NCBI GenBank assembly: GCA_021234155.1
Contig: JAJEKV010000014.1
Location: forward strand, 18,322,652 to 18,386,651
Origin: Isoetes taiwanensis
Lineage: Eukaryota; Streptophyta; Lycopodiopsida; Isoetales; Isoetaceae
Length of the DNA stretch: 64,000 nucleotides
Reading direction: 5' to 3'
The notes beneath the pieces are model-generated. The model saw only the letters and a list, made by a program, of their open reading frames with translations, ran no database searches and was not told where the DNA came from. Below, piece after piece: positions 1 to 10,621 of the stretch. Positions within the stretch are counted from its first letter, which is position 1, and each line of letters opens with the position of its first letter. The position numbers and the translations under genes were made by a program.

Positions 1-3
1 TTA

Positions 4-288
4 TTGAAAATGACAGAGGAACATGTTGAAATTGTTCATGAACTCATCCTTGACAAAGCACTCAAGAAAACACAGAGATCGAAATTTCTTCAGTACTTAG
101 TCAAATGGAAGCACGTGCCAGTGGAAGACGCAACTTGGGTACTGAAACAAGATTTAGAAAGACAATACCCAGAATTTATGAACCAATTCGACGGCCAAGT
201 CATCTCCGAAATGGCCAACATCGAATGTATAGGTCTGCCATTGATTAAAATCTGTAATAGAGTAAATAAGTTAGTGAATACTTTGTAG
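4..288 (+). CDS. C-terminal chromodomain of gypsy integrase/polyprotein (5'-partial)
   Basis: The reading frame is open from the window edge and ends at a stop at 286-288. It contains the chromodomain-like stretch YLVKWKHVPVEDATWVLKQD, matching YLVKWKHLPVEDATWVLKQD in the second gypsy element at about 48,430-48,500. In chromoviruses this domain sits at the integrase C-terminus and is thought to steer integration to marked chromatin. The Met at position 4 is internal and is not the true start, because the protein begins far upstream of the window. No frameshift is visible in the part present. Confidence 0.85.
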   Translation: MKMTEEHVEIVHELILDKALKKTQRSKFLQYLVKWKHVPVEDATWVLKQDLERQYPEFMNQFDGQVISEMANIECIGLPLIKICNRVNKLVNTL

Positions 289-1027
289 TTAGCTATGATA
301 ATTATAAAGTATAGATTATCGTGTTTTAGATAAGTCTAGAAGAGAGTGTTGGCGATGATGAGATCATCCATAAGACGTTCTCTATGCCATTACGCATTGC
401 AAGTGTACATGACCATAGTGGGGGTCATGTAAAATAAAAGTGATCATGGGCAATGAAGGATTCAATTGCATGTTCCTAAGCTTAAACCATGAAACCATGA
501 AGCGATGTGGGGTGCATGACCAACGAGGGGAGGTCATGCACAGGGTAGCTACTATCATGGGCAATGATAGGATCATCTTAAATGATTCTTAGCTTAAACC
601 GTATGGCCATGATCGTATGCAGTTAGAAAAAGGTATAGTGAGTAATTAGGGGGGTGGTCCCCTTAAAACCACAATTTATAATTTAAACTAACGTAATGTG
701 CTACTCATTGCAGGGAAGTGAACTCAAGCAAATACGAGGGAGCGCATTACGAGAAGTTAGGAGTTAAGAATTTTGTAGCTAGCTATAAACTCCTAAACTT
801 AAATTATGAATTGATGTGTCCAATTCATAATGTGTTTATAAATAAACTTTATAATACTTTTGTATAAGCTTGCAAGGATATTCTTACAAGCTACCTTTAT
901 AAAAACAAATATATATCGGAAGTTATCGTTTTAATAAATACTAATAATAATCGAGTATATAAGTTTATGCAGGTTCGAAAAACCTTACTCTAATGCTGCG
1001 GGCAGCATTATTCTAAGGGGGGGAGAA
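289..1027 (+). other. 3' non-coding segment of gypsy element 1
   Basis: This segment between the polyprotein stop and the 3' LTR carries no ORF of interest. It has diverged tandem units built on GATCATGGGCAATGA (about 350-620). An 11-base inverted repeat (692-702 with 741-751) is also present at the same place in the second element. The purine tract just before 1,028 is the likely polypurine tract for plus-strand priming. Confidence 0.7.
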
Positions 1028-2614
1028 TGTGACGTTCCCCTAAAATATACGGTATGTATACGTATATTTTGGGCTACGTCACCATACAATCCATCGTATA
1101 TAGATTGGTATGTCAATTAGATAGATTCAAGTCACATTATAATGTAACTTGATCAACCTTAGGAAAGGTTAATTCCACGTGGCACTACCTGATTGGAGTA
1201 GTTAGCCACGTGTTCGCATCCCATTGGACAAGGTGTCAACCCTAACCCTAACTTTGCCTATAAATACCTAACCCTAACCCAGAAGACACTTTTGCTCCTC
1301 CCACTCTTGAGGCTATTGTCACACCCGGGTTCGAATCAAGATCCGAAGTCTGCAGATAGCACGGTCCTAGCGGCCCAAGCAACAAGTGGGACGTGTTAGA
1401 TTCAGGTTGTAGTAATCTCGAACCTCAAGAATCGATGGAGACCCCGGGATCGAGGCAATGCGTCGAGGCGGTGTATTTTGAAGCGGTTTTGCCTATAGAG
1501 ACGGCGTAGAGTCATGTATTCTAGTAGAGCCTTCCTAGAATCACTATTTCACCTCATGAACCGAATCAATGAACCCTAACTCCCTAGTTAGATTCATGTG
1601 ATTAGGTTAGATCTTATTCTTATTGTTCATATGTTATGGATATGATATGGTTGATCTCTTGTTATGCTCCGGGGTAGAGACCTAGCGACCTTATGTATGA
1701 TGCTTCTAGATAGACCCATAATACCTATTACATGCGGCTGTGCATAGAGCCCACCCGGACTAAGGGAGTTATGGATTGACCGAGCACCGAATAACGGGAT
1801 CGCGGACGAGATGGAGGAATAGTCCCCGGCGGCCCCTTCGGGGACTTGGGGCCACTAGGCCTATGGTCGGCCACTTCGTGGGGCGGGCATGGGTTCGCCA
1901 CCCCCGGATCAACGGTGTCGCCCCGATCCTCGAAGAGCCGCAGTGTCGGCCGGTTCTTGCTTTGGGGGTTAAAGACGGAACGGGCGTGTGTCGCCACGAT
2001 CCTCTAGTCGCCCATCGAATCACCGATTTCGGAAAGGGGAGATGTAACCCGACCTTGCCTCATCCGGACCGGGGAGATGAAACTCGAGTAGTCTCTTTGG
2101 GTGATCCCAAGAGATTATGTTATCCCATGGCTACGATCACGCTTATAGCTCGATTTAGCCCTTCCGCAAAGTATGCACGGAGGGGCGGATGGAGTGGTCA
2201 ACCCTTAGCCATTGTTTTATAGCCAGCCCCGCCATTGTTTATACTTCCGTCTGTATCTATCATGAGATCCTAACCGTCAGTATACTTTCCCCACGAGTCA
2301 GAGCTTGGGTAGAAGCTTTATTGTTTTATGGTGTATTGATCCTTCTGACGACTCTATGGATGGATGGATTGAGCTACCCTTCGAGGTAGACTTATTGTTG
2401 TTATTGTTAGTTGCTAATACTGACATTTAGTTATATGCTTCCGCTGTATTAGGAGTCCATAGGGGACGGATTTACGAGACACCTCCGTGTCCCTTACCGT
2501 TCTAGCCATCCCTAGAACGGGATAGATGGAGGGCCCATCCAGTAGACGACGCTGGTTGGGGGATTTTCCGTGGAGTGTACGGTGGTTTCCGTATATTGTG
2601 CGGGGAGCGTCACA
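1028..2614 (+). repeat. 3' LTR of gypsy element 1 (1,587 bp)
   Basis: It starts TGTGACGTTCC and ends GGGGAGCGTCACA, with TG...CA termini in an imperfect inverted arrangement (TGTGACG/CGTCACA). A TATA-like box, CTATAAATACC, lies near 1,257-1,268 beside short CCTAACCC runs, the likely promoter. The termini and several internal blocks (for example GCGGATGGAGTGGTCAACCC) are shared with the LTRs at 37,668 and 49,402. The short ORFs inside it look like chance. Confidence 0.88.
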
Positions 2615-3264
2615 AGACCCCATTTTGCCTGTGGGTTAAAGATATGCAGGAGAAGGCTTCCGTAAAAATCGGATCATGGGATCAATCCACAAGCTTGACA
2701 AAATAATCACCTCATTCAAGGAATTAGCAAATGCAGGATGATTTTGGACAGAGGTCTCAAGCCACGGAAAACACAGGAGGCGTTATTCTGCAAAGCCGAA
2801 GTTGTTTTTCAATTGAATTGTGTGTAAGCTCAATTCGCTGGACAAATCATAGAAGCAAGTGTTCTCGTCTAATAACACTAGCGTGCCTCAAGAAAACTCC
2901 CCGGCCTTCCTAAACCAGCCTTTGCACCACCAAAACTCCACCACGCCTGGGGAAGACTACACAACAGCCCCGAGCGTCCACGCCGGAACCATCTTTCTGA
3001 TGCCAAATGTAATTTTTTTTGGGTTTTTTTTCGCCTGAAATATTTATTTTTGGATTTTTTTTTTTTGCCTGAAAACCTCTTTTTTTTTTTTTTCCTACTA
3101 ATCATATATATAGGAAGATAATGTAATGTATTATATTTACCATAATGTACGTACTATACCAAAAATTTTGGCAAAGACTAGTATTTTGTAGAAGAATGAA
3201 AATGCACAAAGCAAGCTCTGCAAATGGATCAATCTACAATTCTAAATTATGTAAAAATTCACTT
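2615..3264. other. Intergenic stretch between LTR and MSH3 3' end
   Basis: No convincing gene is present. The region contains T-rich tracts at 3,010-3,095 in which TTTTTGCCTGAAA-like units recur, that is, A-rich runs on the minus strand downstream of the MSH3 stop. The 3' UTR and poly(A) site of MSH3 should fall here, but I cannot place the cleavage site. Confidence 0.5.
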
Positions 3265-6200
3265 CTACGTTCTGTACAAATTCACCACGTGAAATAGTTT
3301 CTCTTTGATAATGTTTTGTGCATCCATCCATATAGAGAGGTTGTCCCCTCGCATAATCATTTTCAGAGTACTTCCAATCAATAATAAGGTGTTCAAATTC
3401 TCGTTAGAATCATTTCGGCCAACATCTGGGATGCTACTTTCGCTCAGTTCCTTAGTTGATGTAGTACACGATACACTTGCACCTTCTTGGCACGTCTCTT
3501 CCACCATACTGCGCTTGTCTAGCCGATTCCTCACCTCATTTTCCATCTTAGCAGCCATCCGTGCAGCATGGACTATGCATGCTTCAGGGATCTGCAAGAA
3601 CAAAATATCCATATTATCCCATAAAACACACAGTAGAAGCTTATATTACAGTTCAAAGCATTACCTGAGCAACTCGTGCCACATGCAATCCAAAACTTCT
3701 ACTGGCCACTCCTGGAATAAGCTTGTATAGAAACGTAACCTTTTGAGAAAAATGCGCACTCTCTTGGACCTCAGAGCTGTTGGAATGTGCCTTCTTTGAA
3801 CTGTCTTTTCCCTCGGTCAAATATGATACGTGATAAGGAGATACCTTTGAGGGGAACTCCTTGACAAGCTCGGCAATTTTAGGATAATGAGTAACAAAGA
3901 GGGTGAAACATTTAATCTCCTTCAGCAGATAATATAAGGTAGCATAAGCAATTGCAACGCCATCATGAGTGCTGGTTCCTCTTCCAAGCTCATCCATAAT
4001 AACCAAGGAACGAGATGTTGATTTTTCTAAAATTAAAGATGCCTCGCTCAACTCTTCAAAGAAGGTACTGGAACCATGCTGTATGCTATCTGATGCTCCC
4101 ATTCTTGTATGCACCGAATCAAAGACGTGAAGTTTCGCAAATGAAGCAGGAACATAGCAACCGATCTGCATAATAGAAAGAATTGTACCAAAAATTTAGA
4201 AATTTATAGTTCACTTTGAAAATTGAAAAACTTAGCTAATCCTGATGCTTGCTGTCAGGAACAATCTGTTTAAAATTTCCCTTCAATCTTAAACAGGTCA
4301 CTTCAATCAAGCCCTTACCACTGCTTAATGGTGAAACATATGGCAGGGATCACTTAGACTATCCAAGCACAGCATGATTACAAACCTGGGCCATGATCAC
4401 AATGAGTGCCACTTGACGAATGTAGCAACTTTTACCACCCATATTTGGACCAGTGATAATTTGACACTGTTCACCTTCACCATACAAGTGAGTATCATTT
4501 GAAACGAAGCCCCTTTGAAGAGTAGATTCTAAAACCTGCCCAATTATCCTTATCAAAACTTATAATCGTCAAAAAACTGCATAAACAATGTTTATTAGGG
4601 AACTGGGGAGCATACTGGGTGGCGACCGGCTTCAATTTTCAATTCACATGTGTCGCCTTCCATAGCAAATTCTGGCTGTGTGTAACCCTAGATCCGAAAC
4701 GGCCCACTGGTAATTACTTCTCAATCCCCCATGAAATTCAAGTGAATATAGCCAAAAAGTAAGCCCAAATATGCAGTACCTGATTACAAGAGACAATAGC
4801 AAGGGAATACAGACAATCAAGAGCTGCTATTGCTTGCACTGCTGCTCGAAAATCAAGATAGCACGAAGTGAATTCTGTTAAAAAAGATTCCCATGCTTTG
4901 TTGCATGCAGCACTCATCTCCTCTTTTGCCAATCCAAGAGCATCCAATGTCTCCAAAACCTCAGGAGGATGATAACGGTTGGTTTTCTTTGTGCTGCTCA
5001 CTTTTATCCAATCGGATGGCACACGATGGGCTGTAGGTACCTGCCAAGTGCATGATCAGTATTATTTTAACATCCAAAGACAACTGTAAAGGAGTTTAAT
5101 GAAAAATAGGCCAATCTGAATGGTCAGGCATAAGAATGCAATGCTAATATAAGATGATGTTTAGCTCCTGTAAGAGAGGCAAAAGCTACTAATATATTAA
5201 GCATTGAATAATGTTAGCTAATGTGTAAAATCTTAAATCAATGTTCTTCATGCTGTACCGCTACCATCTAAAATCTTAAATTCGTGTTCTTCATGCTGTA
5301 CCTCAATTAAATATGACACGCCAGAAACACTGAGATACTGTAAGCACGGCAGCCGTAAGATCTTCTGAAATTGAAGTAAATAATCATCTAATTGTTTTTC
5401 TGCGACCTTGACTGCTTCACGACATCTTACCACCTGCAGGAAGCATCCAGGTTCAAAACCAAAGGTGCTGTAATAGAAAGCTGAGCAGCTTGATGCAATA
5501 TGCTCCCTTTACCTCGGGATATTGACTCCCAGGGAAAAGATTTAATTTATCTCCAGCTGCTGCTGCATTTATATCCAGAGCCGATAGAAGTTTAGTTGAT
5601 TGCTCAATGACAATTGGAGAAGCAGCTGCAACAAGAAGCCTCTTCAAAAGTCCACACTTTAGGCCAAGCTTATCTCCAGTATCAGGAATGTCTCTTTGAG
5701 TTTCTTCACTGTGTAGCTGAAATCTCATAAGATTTCTGGAAGTTGTGTTGATTGACTGCATTACGGAGACAAACTGTTCTTGCAGAACAGAAAAGGAAAG
5801 CATCAGGAAATGAATTGAGACAATTCAATAAAAATCTCTTCTATATATAACAAGCCATTAGCCTGCTCTTTGCTTTACAACTAAAAAAGCCTCTCAGTCC
5901 AACTGCATGCAACACGTGCCACTTGTTTATACATATGATCAATTGGTACAAAGAACATCGGATCAACCTTTACAAAGATGCAGTGTAGGAATCTGGGCCC
6001 AATAGTTATTTGTCATGTCACCCTAAAAGGTCATATTTTTCACTGTCCTGGGCTTCGCATCTTTTTAGCATCGAAATAGATTGTTTAAGATAAGAGCCAA
6101 AAAACACATGATTCGGCTTTAATATCAGCCTTCCCCTTCAGAAGGAACAGTAAGTCGGATTGATTGTCTTTACAAAACTGCACTATTCACCTGCCCAGAA

Positions 6201-9200
6201 CTTGGTATATGCATATGCAGAAAGGAGATATTTGGTGAGTAATACCTCAGATGATGTTGCAGTCCTGTGGAAAATGCGTGTAATCCCTCGTTCAATATCA
6301 GGCATCTTCCCAAGTGATTGCAGCACAGATGCAAGCACGCCATTTACTTCTTTGTTGAGACCACGGCAGGTTGCTCCAGCTAAACCACCACCCCTTCCAC
6401 TTCCAGGGAAACTTCCCTCCTCAGATCTGTTGCTCCCCATGGACTCAACTATTTCAGAAACGGCATTTAACCGTGCTATGATGAGTGTGCGATCCCTTAG
6501 AGGATGAGTAATCTGAAGATGAACAATCATTCTATGAGCTTGTTAATATCAAATACAGATTCAATTGTTTAGAAAGTGGCCCTATATCATAAAATCTTAC
6601 CCAATAACGAAGAAGCCGTGCACCAAAAGCTGTATGCGTATGATCCATAAGCCATAACAGTGAACCCTTTTCTGTACCATCAGCATTATTGCTCAAAATC
6701 TGAATAAGAATGAGCAAGAGATGATTTTAATTGAACTTCTCTAATAAAAACTCATCTTCACTTTTGACATTACCTCAAGTTGGCGCAAAGTATTTGCAGA
6801 AAGATCCATTTCCTGTTTAGTAGCAAATGGCCTGAATGTTGCACCCAGTCGAAGAACTTTTTCTAACTTAAACTGACTTAGGTAGCGCAGTGTGAGTGCT
6901 AAAGCTTGAACAACTATTTCTGGCATTGCCATCACAGCCTGCGAAGGCACACGAACAGAATATCGTGAGATACGAAATGTTATGTAGGCTAAAATATATT
7001 GCATGAGTGAAAAATTTGCTGTAGAGTAAGCTTTTTTCATAGATGGTATAAAAATCATACAAGCCTATGAGACCAAGATGCATGAATCTAAGAAGTGACA
7101 ATCTTGGCTTAATAAATTGAGAGCCTAGGAAATATTTTAATTCATGCAAAGGCAAACTCGGAATCCGAAATAAAATTGTCTTGCTGCATGTTTCCCTTGT
7201 AAAAGGATAGATATGCTCCCATTCAACCATCAACTCTTGGTGCTGTGTGTCAAGTTGAACTGGGGCACCTGTCTGAAGGTGCCAGTTATCTACCAGTTTC
7301 AGAATCACGCCTCTGGCACATGCCATAAAGGGCCTCATAAACAGTATTAGCAAATGCACAATGCCCCATAACCTAGCAAATTGCATTTAATCGAGATGCC
7401 AATATTGCGTGCCTCATAAAATGTTGCAGCTTCAATGGCCTCAGCATCTGTGCTTACTAAGCATATATAGTTTCTATAAGGTTTGAAATGTGGTAGATAA
7501 GTCTTTACATTGAATGTTAAAATAAAATTGATCTTTCTACACTTCAAAGACAAATGTGCCATAAAATGATAGCAAACGTTTCCATTCAAACAGTTTTAGA
7601 CCATGATAATGTACTTTGGTCATCTAGAACACGTCCATCCTTATTTCAGCTGTGATGTTGCTTGTTTTCGTATCATCAAAGTTTCCAAATCTACAGTTTC
7701 ACAGTCCGTTGAACCGTTTCCAGGTGTCAAAACCCACCGCTAATTCTTTATTTTCTGTGTAGCATGCATGCATTTTGGCTCGTCTCCTAGAAATTTTTAT
7801 CATAAAACTGAAGAACTCTAAAGGAGCACAAATTGCTTACGCAATGACATAACAGATTGACGTACCTCTATGTTCTCATCTCTCCCCTCATAATCCTGCA
7901 GGCAAGTGCCTTGTCTGTCAGGATCGCCACCAAATAATTTTTCCACGGCATTGTTTCCATAAAAGGAAACAACTTCGGTGAGGGCTCCTGCTTTTATTGT
8001 CTCAGAAGATGTCCTTTCTACACGAATTCCAGATGCAGGACCTGTGTACTCCACCAAAAGCTACAATATATTCTTGTTAGAGAGCTCCACATTGCAGAGA
8101 GGATACAAACTGCACTAGCATATATATTCAAATTATATGTTTCTGGTTTTTCCTAAAAAATGAACACATCAAATTTCACTCTTATGTGCAATCAACCAAA
8201 CTTCTTTCATACAATCTTTCCTGCATGTCCCTTGTCCAACCCAACATCTCACCAGCTGGAAGGTTATACCATCCTCTACTTACAAAGCCAAGCATCAACT
8301 TTGAATTGCTCTCCTAGCATATTATAATGCATTTGTTCCCTACGAATGATAGATAATGAGCTAAATACATAGTCAGTTTTACATTTGCATGCATGCATGC
8401 CTGCACTAGTTGGCAACAATAGGAAAGAACTACAAGCAGCTGTAGTACAATAATATTCCTATATCTTTCCTAGCTTAAGTGGGGCTAGTGCCAGCTTTCA
8501 TGCTGGAAAGTGGACTGCATACACATCATGCGAAGTGCACCTGTTCCAAACAGCGGGATTGATTATGTATAGAACTTGTACACTATGCATGCCAACCTCA
8601 AAGTTCTTCAAGGATATTGAATTTTGTGAAAGATTTACAGTTCAGATAATACCACAACGTGCATCCATCACGTACAAAAAGAGTATACCTTTTCAGTCGC
8701 TGAAGATAGAGGAGATGCAAGCAACATTTCAGCAGGAGAGCATGACATTATACAGGCTTCCAATTCTGACCTAGCTACAGTATCCATGAAACTTCCAAAC
8801 ATGACATCTCCTGTGGCAGTCTCTACAGCCACAATGCCAAATCTAGCATCATAGCCTTTTGTTGAAGAAGAGTCCTCTATGCTCTGAATCCCAATGCATT
8901 TACCCGCTTTTGCTGCATTGGTTCCCTTCAATTTGCTGGAAAATACAGGCTCTTCTACAATGCACATAAGGTAACTGTTCAATCTCGCTTTTCCTTCGAA
9001 ATCACCTCCCAAGGACTCTGCAGCTTCCAGTGTTGCTCTCGTGTATAGAGCTGAGAGTTCCCTGGTAAAAGGCCCAGTTTTATTTGCACTATGAGCCTTA
9101 ATGGAAGCTGTTTCTGTTTGCCTAACAACACCTACCTTGTAACCTGCTTCAACAAGGCGTCTGACATGCACATTCAAGCGAAAGGTAGGAACACTGGCTG

Positions 9201-10119
9201 TAAGAAAACTGTGATCATGGTAAGCAATTACTCCTAGAACCCGTGCAGCTATTTCTGCATCATTTCCAAAAAATCGATATCTATAACCAACCTCAACCAT
9301 GAGAACAACATCAGGATATTTTGCTTTCAAATCAGATACTTGCTGTTCTAAAGGCGTATATCTTTCATTTCCAGCCATAGACTTCCCAGGACGTGCATCT
9401 ACATGTCCATCAGGAACATTCAGCAACTTCTCTATAAACATTTGATGTCTTGTTGGATCTGTTCTTGGCATCCCTCCGTCCATAATTTTTGGAATCTGTT
9501 CCACAAAGGTAGTGGCACCTTTGAGTATATGTTTTACATCCTTGCCGAGGCATTGTTTCTTGGCAGACGTATGCTTATCAAGCTTTTCTAAAGTTGAGGC
9601 TTGTTGCCGCTGGTTCCCAGTTGGGCTTTCATCAAAACTCTTCCTTTTAATAGACTTTCCATTTAGCTTAAAACTATCTATATGTTTCTCAAACTCTGAA
9701 ACTGGAGTTGATGGTGAAGCTTCATTCTTATATACTGTTTCCTCAAACGTCAACTCCGAATTGAATAACCTACTTTCAGACTCCTTATCTGTGCCCTCAG
9801 AATCCAGTTTAAAAAGCTTGCAGTGCTTCTGGGGAGATACTGGTTGTTCTCTCACATCATATTCTTCTTGTGCTTCAGCGGTATCATCTTCATGTTCTGC
9901 TGAATGCTTCCTCTTACATGGAAGCAATGAGGGGCTCTGAGCAGGAGGCCAGGCAACAGTTCCAGAGGGAGAATAGCAGTTACTTGATGAGGGCGATTGC
10001 TGTGCTATGCGAACCCCACTTACAGATCCTGTCACGGTTGTTGTTTTGGGTGCAAAGAATTTTGAAATCACTGCCTGACCTTTGGTTCCAGCTGCATTTA
10101 TTTGCTTGCTTCGGCCCAT
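3265..10119 (-). CDS. MSH3: DNA mismatch repair protein MSH3 (12 exons, apparently intact)
   Basis: MSH3 pairs with MSH2 to form MutS-beta, which recognises insertion/deletion loops in the nucleus. Exons, all joined in phase 0 with GT/AG introns: 8689-10119, 7866-8060, 6774-6938, 6601-6699, 6246-6512, 5513-5773, 5302-5433, 4780-5040, 4616-4687, 4386-4535, 3665-4165, 3265-3591. This gives about 1,286 residues. The N-terminus has a PCNA-binding (PIP) box, QAVISKFF, at residues 15-22. The mismatch-binding domain follows a long disordered stretch and includes [20 protein letters not shown]. The ATPase has the Walker A GPNMGGKS (exon 10), Walker [14 protein letters not shown] and the [11 protein letters not shown] loop (exon 11). 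It is longer than typical plant MSH3 (about 1,100 residues) because of the N-terminal linker and a roughly 108-residue last exon. The start is the first Met, 14 residues before the PIP box. Confidence 0.95.
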
Positions 10120-10299
10120 GGCGACGATCCACGACCCAATTCCACTGCTTCATTTGCTCCGGAACCTAAAACAGGCCCATCTCTCGCTAGCCTAGTTTTG
10201 TTTCGCGCTCTTTATATTCATACATACGTTATTGGTTGATTGAATTTTTTTGTAAATTTTTAGGACCTTGCGTGGTGGTGTAGTTATTGTAGGTATACG

Positions 10300-10521
10300 T
10301 CAAGGTAAGGTTATTGGTCTGGCCGAGGCCAATAACCAAAAATGCGTGACCAAGGCTACACGTTCAAGGTCAGATATTTGGCACGTAAGACCGAGGCCCA
10401 CTAGGGCCGAAGGCCGGGCCGAGGCCCTACGTGCCAAATATCTCGGTCGAGGACGCCTGGCCGAGGCCACGCGATTTTTGGTTATTGGTCGAGGCGAAGG
10501 CCAATAACCACCTTATCGGTC
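10300..10521. repeat. GC-rich foldback (inverted-repeat) element upstream of MSH3
   Basis: Two arms of about 100 bases face each other. GGTTATTGGTC near 10,309 and CAATAACCAAAAATGCG pair with CGCGATTTTTGGTTATTG and CCAATAACC near 10,470-10,510. The inner GATATTTGGCACGTA pairs with TACGTGCCAAATATC around 10,372-10,442. The short centre, near 10,400, is rich in GGCCGAGGCC. This fits a MITE-like foldback insertion. It starts about 180 bp upstream of the MSH3 start codon, so it lies in or next to the promoter. The ORF reading through it (10,268-10,507) is an artefact of the repeat. Confidence 0.75.
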
Positions 10522-10621
10522 TTATATGGTTGGAATAGTACTGATAATTAGTTATCAGTACTCCTGAAAGTTGGTGTCAATTCTTGTGAGATTCAATGGC
10601 AGACTACCATGTGGTGCAGAT

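Larger units (their letters stand above)
1..2614 (+). mobile_element. 3' end of a chromodomain Ty3/gypsy LTR retrotransposon (element 1)
   Basis: The window opens inside the last part of a gypsy polyprotein. This is followed by about 740 bp of 3' non-coding sequence, a purine-rich tract (about 1,015-1,027) and a complete 3' LTR starting TGTGACG at 1,028 and ending GCGTCACA at 2,614. The rest of the element lies upstream of the window, so the target-site duplication cannot be checked; the five bases after the LTR are AGACC. The LTR termini, the 3' non-coding layout and the chromodomain all resemble the complete element at 37,668-51,045 but are clearly diverged, so the two belong to one family but are separate, older and younger insertions. 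Confidence 0.9.

Noticed and set aside
1235-1285. CCCTAACCCTAAC runs resembling telomere repeats
   Set aside because: They are short, imperfect and sit beside the TATA box of the gypsy LTR (also at about 37,915 and 49,650), so they are LTR promoter sequence and not interstitial telomere.
1325-1345. GGGTTCGAATCAAGATC, resembling a tRNA T-arm
   Set aside because: No acceptor, D-arm or anticodon stem can be formed around it. It is part of the LTR.
1776-2222. 148-residue ORF inside LTR 1
   Set aside because: It lies wholly within the LTR, in GC-rich sequence without domain features, and the related LTRs do not keep the frame.
9403-10169. Plus-strand ORFs of 62-142 residues opposite MSH3 exon 1
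   Set aside because: They are shadows of the MSH3 coding frame.
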